NCBI GenBank assembly: GCA_900314655.1 | Contig: OMWC01000033.1 | Location: 1-38,092 of the forward strand | From: an uncultured Prevotellaceae bacterium | GTDB lineage: Bacteria; Bacteroidota; Bacteroidia; Bacteroidales; Bacteroidaceae | Length of the DNA: 38,092 nucleotides | Direction of reading: 5' to 3' | Shown: in pieces, positions 31,037 through 38,092 of the stretch | Layout: each line of letters opens with the position of its first letter | Position numbering within the stretch: position 1 is the stretch's first letter | Notes under the pieces: generated by a model | Told to the model about the DNA's origin: nothing | Database searches by the model: none | Seen by the model: only the letters and a program-made list of their open reading frames with translations | Translations under genes and position numbers: made by a program

Positions 31037-31120
31037 CAACGTCGAAAGGAACAAAACCTTCCCGGAGACAAAAAAGAATTAAATCATTAACAACAATATT
31101 AACAATTTTAAAAAAACATT

Positions 31121-31567
31121 ATGAAAAAGACAGTTCTTTATTTCGCAGCCCTTATCTGCATGATGATGCAGACAGTTCCAACCTTCGCAAGTGACAGAGT
31201 GATTCCTGTAAATCAGCTACCTGCAGCAGCCAAGACATTTGTCCAGAAGACGTTCCCCAACCTAACTATCTCCAGCGCAGAGATCGACTTCGATGATTTC
31301 GGCAAGAAGAGCTATGAGGTGCGCCTAAACAATGGGTTCAAGTTAGAATTTGATGCCAACGGTACATGGGATCAGGTGGATTGCTACTACAAGCCGGTTC
31401 CTGCCGAGCTAGTTCCCACGGCTATCGCCAACTACGTGAAGACGCACTATGCTGGTTTGCAGATCGTGAAGATCGACAAGGAGCCCTACGGATTTGAAGT
31501 GGAGCTATCCAACGACCTAGACCTCAAGTTCAACAATCAGGGTATTCTAATTGATATCGATGATTAA
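31121..31567 (+). CDS. Secreted PepSY-like protein
   Basis: A 148-residue protein with a signal peptide (residues ~1-23, ending TFASD). Two repeated beta-alpha units of the Bacteroidetes PepSY-like family (PF11396 type) follow: LPAAAKTFVQKTFPNLTISSAE and VPTAIANYVKTHYAGLQIVK, each followed by a YEV or FEV strand and LEFDANGTW / LKFNNQGIL. Function is unknown; PepSY-type domains are thought to inhibit proteases or sense the envelope. It is single, with its own promoter and terminator. Confidence 0.83.
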   Translation: MKKTVLYFAALICMMMQTVPTFASDRVIPVNQLPAAAKTFVQKTFPNLTISSAEIDFDDFGKKSYEVRLNNGFKLEFDANGTWDQVDCYYKPVPAELVPTAIANYVKTHYAGLQIVKIDKEPYGFEVELSNDLDLKFNNQGILIDIDD

Positions 31568-31614
31568 TAATCCATAAAGATAAAAAATGACTATTTGACT
31601 AAAAACAAACCCCG

Positions 31615-31649
31615 AAAATGAGCAGCCGCGACGGTTGCTCATTTTTTTT
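31615..31649 (+). terminator. Terminator of the PepSY-like gene
   Basis: aaaatgagcagcc pairs with ggttgctcatttt (one G-T pair) around a short loop, with a long T-run. Confidence 0.8.
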
Positions 31650-31710
31650 CATTATTAGGACAAAAGCGAAGAAAACACGGATAAAGCTTGCCAATTCGAA
31701 AAAGTATTTG

Positions 31711-31718
31711 TAATTTAG
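31711..31718 (+). promoter_or_regulatory. Candidate -7 box of the esterase gene
   Basis: TAATTTAG is one base off TAnnTTTG. TTGC lies 19 bp upstream (31688-31691). The ATG is 31 bp downstream. Confidence 0.35.
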
Positions 31719-31749
31719 CGGCGGAAAACCATTACTCAACTTACAACTC

Positions 31750-33195
31750 ATGAAAAGGATCCTATTCATTACATTTTTGCTGACAGCCTGCGTGATGAAT
31801 GCGCTGGCACAAACTTCAAGGATATTCACACTTAATCTTACCGACGACGGAGGGGCTCAAATGGTAGCTTTCCTACCGGAGAGACCTACAGGTAGAGCCA
31901 TCGTGGGCATTCCGGGCGGCGGCTATTCAATGCTCTCCAACAAGCACGAGGGCTACGACTGGGCGCCTTGGCTCAACGAGAGGGGTATCGCCTACTTCGT
32001 GGTAAACTACCGGTTGCCGAAGGGTGACCGAACGATTCCTGTGGGCGACGTGGAAAAGGGTTTCCGTACGGTGCGCGACTCAGCCCAAGTGTGGGGCATC
32101 AATCCCAGGGATGTGGGCATCATGGGATTCTCGGCTGGCGGCCATCTGGCATCGGTGATCTCCACGCACTCGGCCTTCGAGGTGAGGCCCGATTTCTCCA
32201 TTCTGTTCTATCCGGTGATCTCGATGGACGAACGGGTGTCGCACGTGTGGTCGTGCCGCAATTTCTTGGGTGAAGACCAGAAGAACCCGAAGATGGTGCG
32301 CGACTTTTCTACACAACATGCCGTGAGGCGCCACCTGACACCTCCGGCCATCATCTTCTCGGCAAGCGACGACCGTGTGGTGCCGCTGGTGACAAACGGT
32401 CTGGAATACTACCGCGCCATGCGTAATGCGGGCAACGACTGTTCGCTATATGTCTATCCCACGGGTGGTCACGGATTCGGATGCGGACCGTGGTTCAAAT
32501 ATCACGACCAGATGCTGCTGGAGTTTGGCAACTGGCTGGACGCCCATCCTGCTCCACAGAAGGATGCCATCCGCGTGGCTTGTATCGGCAACAGCATCAC
32601 CGACGGCCATGGCATCGAGATGGCTCCCGTGAACGGCTATCCCGCTCAGTTGCAACGGCTGTTGGGTGAGGGTTACTGGGTGAAGAACTTTGGTGTGAGC
32701 TCTCGCACGATGCTCAACAAGGGCGACTATCCATATATGAACGAAACGGCCTGGCGCGACGCGCTGGCTTTCAAGCCCGATATCGTGGTCATCAAACTGG
32801 GCACCAACGACTCTAAACCACAGAACTGGCAGCACGGTGCCGAATTTGAAAGCGACCTCAGGCAGATGATTACCACGCTCTGCCCCGACTTGGCCCAGAA
32901 GAAAGTGAAGAAAGGTAAGAAGGCAAAGAAGGCTGCCCAGTCACAGAAGCCGCAGATATTCATCTGCACACCAATTCCCGCCTTCAAATCCACTTGGGAG
33001 ATCAACGACTCAGTCATCCAGAACGGCATCATCCCCATCCAGCAGAAAGTGGCCAAGGAATGCGGCCTGCAGGTAATTGACCTGCACACGCTATTCGCCA
33101 ACGACGGTGACAAGATGCTCCCCGACGGTATCCACCCCAACGAGAAAGGCGCAGCCCGCATCGCCCAAATCGTAGCGGAAGCCCTCAAACATTAA
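31750..33195 (+). CDS. Double-domain exported esterase: alpha/beta hydrolase plus SGNH hydrolase
   Basis: A 481-residue protein with a signal peptide (residues ~1-20, ending ALAQ). Residues ~25-265 form an alpha/beta hydrolase related to carbohydrate acetylesterases: oxyanion GIPGGGYS, nucleophile GFSAGGH (Ser128), Asp in SASDDR, and His in TGGHGFG (His241). Residues ~272-481 form an SGNH hydrolase: block I CIGNSITDGHG (Ser282), block III LGTNDSKPQNW, block V DGIHPNE (Asp459, His462). Both catalytic sets are complete. Family knowledge suggests removal of acetyl or acyl groups from plant or host glycans; the exact bonds are not known. A Lys-rich insert (~residues 385-400) lies between blocks. 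The histidine phosphatase gene follows 40 nt later and is likely cotranscribed. Confidence 0.85.
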   Translation: MKRILFITFLLTACVMNALAQTSRIFTLNLTDDGGAQMVAFLPERPTGRAIVGIPGGGYSMLSNKHEGYDWAPWLNERGIAYFVVNYRLPKGDRTIPVGDVEKGFRTVRDSAQVWGINPRDVGIMGFSAGGHLASVISTHSAFEVRPDFSILFYPVISMDERVSHVWSCRNFLGEDQKNPKMVRDFSTQHAVRRHLTPPAIIFSASDDRVVPLVTNGLEYYRAMRNAGNDCSLYVYPTGGHGFGCGPWFKYHDQMLLEFGNWLDAHPAPQKDAIRVACIGNSITDGHGIEMAPVNGYPAQLQRLLGEGYWVKNFGVSSRTMLNKGDYPYMNETAWRDALAFKPDIVVIKLGTNDSKPQNWQHGAEFESDLRQMITTLCPDLAQKKVKKGKKAKKAAQSQKPQIFICTPIPAFKSTWEINDSVIQNGIIPIQQKVAKECGLQVIDLHTLFANDGDKMLPDGIHPNEKGAARIAQIVAEALKH

Positions 33196-33235
33196 TCTTA
33201 AAACCTGAAACTTGGAACCTGAAACTTGAAACTAT

Positions 33236-34504
33236 ATGAAAAAATTCTTATTCGCATTGTTACTATGGGGAGCCGCGCTCACGGCATGGGCTCAAGGCTC
33301 AGCTGTGCTCGACCAAGTGAAAGCCGACCCTAGAAGATCGTATGGCAATGACTATCCTTATCCTCAACGCACGGTGGCACTGACCAAGGCCCCACGTGGT
33401 TACAAACCCTTCTACATCAGCCACTACGGCCGTCACGGGTCGCGCTACTATTGGAACAACCGACTCTACCGCGACCTCGACTCGCTGCTCACCAAAGCCC
33501 ATGCACTCCATGTACTCACGCCTGAAGGAGAGGCTTTCCGCACGCGCTTCATGGCAGCCAAGGACGAACTGGCTGCATGCGTGAGCGAACTGAGTCAGCT
33601 GGGATGGGACCAGCATCAGTTCATCGCGCGTACCATGTATAATAGTTTCCCCGACGTGTTTCGCAAGGGCGGCGACGTACTGGCCATCTCATCGCTCTCA
33701 GGACGATGTGTACTGAGCATGGCCTCATTCTGTCAGGAACTGGTGCAATGCAACCCCAAGATTGAAATCCGCGAACAGTCATCGCGAACCACGCTCGACG
33801 GTGTAGTGCCCGACGACAATCAGAATCCGCATAAGCGCAAGTACCCCAAATCGAAACCCCGCTTCGAGGAGAACCGCGACAAGTTCCAGTTCCACGATAC
33901 ACTTCGCGACAAGGTGATTGCCCGCGTATTCACAAGCACCGAGGGTCTGCCGGGCAACATGCACTCAATAGCCAGTAACCTGATCAACCTCTACACCTCG
34001 CTGCCCAGCATCGGGCATGAGGGCATGATGGGCAACATCATCACCGACGAAGAGATGGTGGAACAGTGGGAAAACTCGAACCTGGGCTCCTATTCATGGG
34101 TGTTCGGACCACGCTATGAGACGATTCCCATCCTGCGTGACATTCTCAACAAGGCCGACAACGTGATTAACGGAACCACCCATCGGCTGGCAGACCTGCG
34201 CTTTGGACATGACTCCTATCTGGGACCGCTCACCGTGCTGCTGGGCATCAACGGAGCCGACCGCGATCCCGAAGATCCCTACGAGGTGAAAAACTGCTAC
34301 CAGAACTGGCAGACAGGAAAGGCCGGCAACATCCAGTTGGTGTTCTACCGCGGAAAGAAGAAAGGGCAAGACATTCTGGTGAAATGTCTGCTCAACGGAT
34401 GCGAAGCCTCGCTCCCCGTACCTACCGACAACTTCCCCTACTACAAATGGGAGGATTTCAAGAAGTTCTATACCGACCGTTGCGACCGCAACGACGGACA
34501 ATAA
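33236..34504 (+). CDS. Exported histidine phosphatase, MINPP/phytase-like
   Basis: A 422-residue protein with a signal peptide (residues ~1-20, ending AWAQ). It carries the clade-2 histidine phosphatase signature HYGRHGSR (catalytic His67 with flanking Arg) and a C-terminal FGHDSYLGPLTVLLGI, the acid-catalyst motif. Length and motifs resemble the multiple inositol polyphosphate phosphatases of Bacteroides that act on phytate. It could also be a general acid phosphatase. It is preceded at 40 nt by the double esterase, with a gaaacttg-type oligonucleotide repeat between. A strong hairpin follows. Confidence 0.85.
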   Translation: MKKFLFALLLWGAALTAWAQGSAVLDQVKADPRRSYGNDYPYPQRTVALTKAPRGYKPFYISHYGRHGSRYYWNNRLYRDLDSLLTKAHALHVLTPEGEAFRTRFMAAKDELAACVSELSQLGWDQHQFIARTMYNSFPDVFRKGGDVLAISSLSGRCVLSMASFCQELVQCNPKIEIREQSSRTTLDGVVPDDNQNPHKRKYPKSKPRFEENRDKFQFHDTLRDKVIARVFTSTEGLPGNMHSIASNLINLYTSLPSIGHEGMMGNIITDEEMVEQWENSNLGSYSWVFGPRYETIPILRDILNKADNVINGTTHRLADLRFGHDSYLGPLTVLLGINGADRDPEDPYEVKNCYQNWQTGKAGNIQLVFYRGKKKGQDILVKCLLNGCEASLPVPTDNFPYYKWEDFKKFYTDRCDRNDGQ

Positions 34505-34554
34505 ACCGAAAAACCGACCCTAAGAAAGACTCCGGAACCGAGTTTTCAACAGTC

Positions 34555-34597
34555 AATGCGACAAATCCTGAGGGTGCACTCAAGATTTGTCGCATTA
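34555..34597 (+). terminator. Terminator of the esterase-phosphatase pair
   Basis: aatgcgacaaatc (34555-34567) pairs perfectly with gatttgtcgcatt (34584-34596), loop 16 nt. The downstream sequence attatta is only partly T-rich. Confidence 0.65.
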
Positions 34598-34665
34598 TTA
34601 TGAGGTGTGCGCAACAAGTGGAACGGAAAATGGCATGAAAATGATGGCAGCAGAAAGAACTACCA

Positions 34666-34673
34666 TAACTTTG
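34666..34673 (+). promoter_or_regulatory. Predicted -7 box of the small lipoprotein gene
   Basis: TAACTTTG matches TAnnTTTG. Expected start near 34680 fits a start codon at 34725; a start codon further upstream would not be on the mRNA. No clear -33. Confidence 0.45.
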
Positions 34674-34724
34674 CACCAGAAAAGAAAACAAATAAAAAAC
34701 AATAAAAATAAAAAAAGAAAGATT

Positions 34725-35189
34725 ATGAAAAAGATTTTCATGCCCATGATGGTGTTAATGGTGATGGCAACAGCCATGAGTTTCACATCCTGTTCTTCAG
34801 ATGTAGCCGATGCCGTATGCGACGGCCTAACAAAAGAACTGATTGACGAGCCTACCATTAGAGGCACCTGGAGTAACTATGTGGAAGAGAATACGGCTGA
34901 GCTCAACGTGAGATACCTACAACTGCACCGCTCAGGTGACAACAAGACCAGAGACTTCAGCATGGCCGAGGTGCAGAAGGGGAAGCGCTTCTTCAGTCAT
35001 GGCGAATGGACCCTTTCTAAAGACTGCAAGAAACTGACTCTCCGCTTTACAAGCGGCAGCCGTGCTAACCGCACCGTCACCTGCGATATAATTGAGTCGA
35101 AATACGGTTTCCTCTCTATCCGCTTTGAAGGAAAGGTTTACCGTTTCAATGAAGTGAAGAGCGCAGAACTCGACAGTTACAGTAAATAA
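34725..35189 (+). CDS. Predicted lipoprotein, lipocalin-like, function unknown
   Basis: From the ATG at 34725 the protein has 154 residues: signal MKKIFMPMMVLMVMATAMSF ending in a lipobox with Cys near residue 23. A beta-rich domain follows, beginning IRGTWSNYVEEN and continuing with EWTLSKDCKKLTLRF and YRFNEVK. The GTW motif and strand pattern suggest a small lipocalin-like barrel of the kind common in Bacteroidales, but no family is recognised with certainty. An open frame extends upstream to 34587 but lies before the promoter. It stands alone. Confidence 0.7.
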   Translation: MKKIFMPMMVLMVMATAMSFTSCSSDVADAVCDGLTKELIDEPTIRGTWSNYVEENTAELNVRYLQLHRSGDNKTRDFSMAEVQKGKRFFSHGEWTLSKDCKKLTLRFTSGSRANRTVTCDIIESKYGFLSIRFEGKVYRFNEVKSAELDSYSK

Positions 35190-35224
35190 TCAAACAATCA
35201 CCTCCCAAGGAGGACTCACTTTCC

Positions 35225-35270
35225 GAAGAAGGCAAGAGGGACAAAAACCCTGCTTGCCTTCTTCTTTTGT
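35225..35270 (+). terminator. Terminator of the small lipoprotein gene
   Basis: gaagaaggcaag (35225-35236) pairs with cttgccttcttc (35253-35264), with an inner aggg/ccct pair, then a T-rich stretch. Confidence 0.8.
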
Positions 35271-35309
35271 CTTACAAAAAGGCGAAATGATGAAAAAAAC
35301 AGTAAAAAG

Positions 35310-35340
35310 TTGCATTTATTAAAAAAAATGTGTATATTTG
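35310..35340 (+). promoter_or_regulatory. Predicted susC promoter
   Basis: TTGC (35310-35313), 19 bp, TATATTTG (35333-35340). Expected start near 35346 leaves a leader of about 73 nt. Confidence 0.6.
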
Positions 35341-35418
35341 CACATCAATCTGAGTCAATCGCACTATCTGCTCTTCTGACAATACTAACAATAAATAACT
35401 TTCATCAAATTATTAACT

Positions 35419-38022
35419 ATGCAAGACAAACAAATCAGAAGCAAAGGACTGATGCGGGCGCTGATTCTCGCATTGCTCCTGTTGAACAGCACCATGATGT
35501 TTGCACAAAACGCAGTAAGCGGTCAGGTGAAAGACCAGACCGGCGAACCGCTGATCGGTGTGAGCATTCTGGAGCAAGGTACTAACAACGGTACAGTGAC
35601 TGACATCAACGGAAACTTCCGCCTGAACGTAGCTCAGGGCAAAACGCTGAACATCAGTTACATCGGCTACAAGACGCAGGCCGTGAGAGTGAGCGGCAAC
35701 AGACTGAACGTGGTACTCGAGGAAGAGAACACGAACCTCAATGAGGTGGTCGTAGTAGGTTATGGTACCATGCGCCGTAAGGACGTGACCTCATCCATCA
35801 CCACCGTGAAGGCCGAAGACCTGAACCGGGGCGTATTCACCGACCCAGCTTCTATGTTGCAGGGTAAGGTAGCCGGTCTGGTTGTTACTTCTTCAGGCGA
35901 CCCCAACGGTTCTCCTTCAATCACACTTCGTGGTGCCTCTTCACTGCGTTCAGGTGCTATGTCGCCTTACTATGTAGTAGATGGTATTCCTGGTGTTGAC
36001 ATCTCGATGGTTGCCCCTGACGACATCGAGAGCATTGATGTGCTCCGCGATGCTACCGCTACCGCTATCTACGGTTCTAAGGCTGCCAACGGTGTGATTA
36101 TCATCACCACCAAGAGCGGTGGCAAGACTGAGCGCACCAATGTAAGCTATAACGGTTATGTGGCTTTCGACAATGTTCTCAACACCCTCGACATGGCTTC
36201 TGCTAGTGATATCCGCGACTATGTAAAGAAGAACAACATCAACTACATGTACGATGGCAATGGCAATACAGATTGGCAGGATGAAGTGCTCCGTACAGGT
36301 GTCAGCCACAACCATAACGTAGGTATCAATGGTGGTTCTGACAAGACTAAGTACATGGCTTCTATCAACTATGCAAACCGTCAGGGTGTTGTTGTTGGTT
36401 CTGAGAACCAGCGGGCTAACCTCCGTTCTCTCATTTCCACAAAGGTTCTCAAGGATCGTCTTGACCTTTCTGTAGGTATCAACGGCATGACAGGTAAGTA
36501 TGTCGGTGTTCCCATGTTCGACGAAGGTCGTTCAGTTCTTGACGCTATGAACTACTTCAACCCAACACATTCTATAACAGGTGCTGATGGCAACTGGACA
36601 AAGGGTGACGGTTCAAGCAACTACAACCCCCTCTCACTCATCAACGAGAACAAGTCACAGACTGAGTGGAAGCGTTTGCAGTTCATCGCTAAGGCTACAG
36701 CAAACATTTGCGAGGGCTTCACATGGAATGTAAATTTCTCTTACGATACGCACCAGCGTACATATAGCGGTTACGACTCACACAACTCTCAGATCATTGA
36801 TAAGGATGGTACTACAAGCCCTGATTTTAATGGTGTAGCACATCGTAACACATACTTCGGTCACGCAACAACATTCGAAACATACGGCAACTACGACAAG
36901 ACTTTCAATGGTGTTCATAAGCTTGGTGTCATGGTTGGTTACTCATGGGAAGAGAGGGTAAACAATGACGGTTTCGGTCTTCGCGTTAACAACTTCTTCG
37001 ATGATTCAATCGGTTGGAACAACCTCACTTATGCCGGTGAAATGAAGAATGGCATGAAGTGGGTTGAGTCAGGTACTATCGAGACTATTCACAACATTTC
37101 ATTCTATGGTCGTGTGGCTTATTCTTACAATGGTAAGTATATGGCTCAGGCAACTATGCGTCGTGACGGTTCTTCCGTGTTCGGTGATGGTCATCAGTGG
37201 GGTACATTCCCGTCACTTTCTTTGGCATGGAACATCACAGAGGAAGAATTCATGAAGAACCAGAACCTCTTCTCTAACTTGAAGCTTCGTGCCGGTTATG
37301 GTGTCTCTGGTAACGCTATGGGCTTCGGTGCTTATACAGCTGTTCCTACATACGGTTCAACAGGTGACGTTAAGGATGGTTATGTCATGCTGAACGCTAC
37401 AAAATTGGCAAACCCCGATCTTAAGTGGGAGTCAACGGGTATGCTTAACATCGGTCTTGACTACGCATTCCTCAAGGGTCGTATCAACGGAACTATCGAG
37501 TTCTACAACAAGAAAACAAAGGATCTTATCTGGGATTATCCTGTATCTTCCTACATCTACCCATTCAACACAATTGCTGCTAACGTAGGTGAGATCACGA
37601 ACAAGGGTGTTGAGTTCACAATCAACGCTACTCCTGTTCAGACCAAGAACCTGACTTGGAGTACAACTCTCAACCTCTCACACAACAAGAATGTTGTAGA
37701 TAAGCTCTCTAACGAAACATACAAGACTTCTACATTCTCGCAGGGCGACCCAATGGTTGCCGGTGCTTCTGCTGGCGGTTGGACACAGCGTGTTATGGAA
37801 GGTCAGCCTCTCGGTACATTCTACACATACGAATGGGCAGGCTATAACGCAGATGGTATCTCTGAATACTACACACGTGACGAGAATGGTAACCGCGATG
37901 GTGGCACAACAACTGACCCAGAGTACAAGGATCGTACTATCACAGGTTGTGCGCAGCCTAAGTTGAACGTCGGTTGGAACAACACCGTTAACTATCCTAA
38001 ATTCCGCAGCACTTTAGTTTAA
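35419..38022 (+). CDS. SusC/RagA-type TonB-dependent receptor, cut short at its 3' end
   Basis: An outer-membrane receptor of the SusC/RagA family that would import glycan or peptide fragments with a SusD partner. Seen: signal peptide to about residue 30, carboxypeptidase-D-like domain (residues ~32-105, GQVKDQTGEPLIGVSI), TonB-box region NLNEVVVVGYGTMRRKDVT, the plug with MLQGKVAGLVV and STTIYGSKAANGV-like text, then barrel strands. Normal family members run about 1000 residues and end in an aromatic strand. This frame stops after 867, just after NNTVNY, with the foreign-looking PKFRSTLV. The break coincides with what looks like an insertion-sequence end (from 37996). It is therefore probably interrupted, so not functional as shown. 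No SusD gene is inside the window. Confidence 0.85.
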   Translation: MQDKQIRSKGLMRALILALLLLNSTMMFAQNAVSGQVKDQTGEPLIGVSILEQGTNNGTVTDINGNFRLNVAQGKTLNISYIGYKTQAVRVSGNRLNVVLEEENTNLNEVVVVGYGTMRRKDVTSSITTVKAEDLNRGVFTDPASMLQGKVAGLVVTSSGDPNGSPSITLRGASSLRSGAMSPYYVVDGIPGVDISMVAPDDIESIDVLRDATATAIYGSKAANGVIIITTKSGGKTERTNVSYNGYVAFDNVLNTLDMASASDIRDYVKKNNINYMYDGNGNTDWQDEVLRTGVSHNHNVGINGGSDKTKYMASINYANRQGVVVGSENQRANLRSLISTKVLKDRLDLSVGINGMTGKYVGVPMFDEGRSVLDAMNYFNPTHSITGADGNWTKGDGSSNYNPLSLINENKSQTEWKRLQFIAKATANICEGFTWNVNFSYDTHQRTYSGYDSHNSQIIDKDGTTSPDFNGVAHRNTYFGHATTFETYGNYDKTFNGVHKLGVMVGYSWEERVNNDGFGLRVNNFFDDSIGWNNLTYAGEMKNGMKWVESGTIETIHNISFYGRVAYSYNGKYMAQATMRRDGSSVFGDGHQWGTFPSLSLAWNITEEEFMKNQNLFSNLKLRAGYGVSGNAMGFGAYTAVPTYGSTGDVKDGYVMLNATKLANPDLKWESTGMLNIGLDYAFLKGRINGTIEFYNKKTKDLIWDYPVSSYIYPFNTIAANVGEITNKGVEFTINATPVQTKNLTWSTTLNLSHNKNVVDKLSNETYKTSTFSQGDPMVAGASAGGWTQRVMEGQPLGTFYTYEWAGYNADGISEYYTRDENGNRDGGTTTDPEYKDRTITGCAQPKLNVGWNNTVNYPKFRSTLV

Positions 38023-38092
38023 CTTTCTTTATAAGTACCTGAGCAACAAAAAGTTGCTCAGGATTTTGCCATGTCAGATTTTTCACTTACCT
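37996..38092. mobile_element. Candidate insertion-sequence end interrupting susC
   Basis: The susC homology ends at 37995. From 37996 the sequence begins cctaaattccgcagca, contains a perfect 10-bp hairpin (38038-38047 with 38053-38062), and continues to the window end without homology to SusC. A hairpin between the last gene of an element and its terminal repeat is usual in insertion sequences. The transposase would lie beyond the window, reading toward this end. The family is not assigned; the other end and target duplication are not visible. Confidence 0.5.

Overview
The window reads as chromosomal DNA of a Bacteroidales bacterium, most likely Prevotella or a close relative. The support is as follows. 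Several promoters fit the Bacteroidetes pattern TTTG-N19-21-TAnnTTTG. There are type IX secretion genes (porW/sprE-like and porX), a SusC/RagA receptor, a Cbp1-like lipoprotein, a PepSY-like secreted protein, and heptamer/octamer repeats in the spacers. The species call is an inference; no rRNA gene is present.

Layout. 1-2040: a plasmid-type replication module (AT-rich repeats, four 22-bp direct repeats, a Rep_3-type initiator) beside a tRNA-Pro(GGG). 2305-9657: a run aroA, porW/sprE (with an unusual Cys-rich N-terminal extension), porX (receiver plus PglZ domain), tsaE. 9658-15890: an accessory, AT-rich, repeat-dense region. It holds a SUFU-domain protein and a small lipoprotein bracketed by two diverged copies of the tsaE 3' end, a TonB-C protein, a CoiA-like protein, dinD bracketed by 26-bp direct repeats, gene remnants, a MITE-like inverted-repeat segment and tandem arrays of 22-bp period. 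15897-30546: mostly housekeeping genes: trxA, dnaE, psd, pssA, a DUF4834-like gene, a GH3 beta-glucosidase with a gene scar behind it, pyrH, birA, tadA, a coiled-coil lipoprotein, rsmI, tdk and an AI-2E family permease. 30605-38092: tRNA-Lys, another 22-bp array, a PepSY-like protein, a double-domain esterase next to a histidine phosphatase, a lipoprotein, and a SusC receptor that stops early at what looks like an insertion-sequence end.

How the genes work together. porW/sprE and porX serve type IX secretion. psd and pssA make phosphatidylethanolamine in two consecutive steps. GH3, the double esterase, the histidine phosphatase and SusC suit a glycan- and phytate-scavenging gut or oral bacterium. 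tsaE, tadA and rsmI support translation; dnaE, tdk, pyrH and dinD support DNA synthesis or damage response.

The least explained material is the repeat architecture: 22-bp-period tandem arrays at four loci with different unit sequences, the repeat-bracketed dinD, the duplicated tsaE tail, and a heptamer repeat that has entered the tsaE reading frame. No CRISPR array, rRNA or complete transposase was seen.
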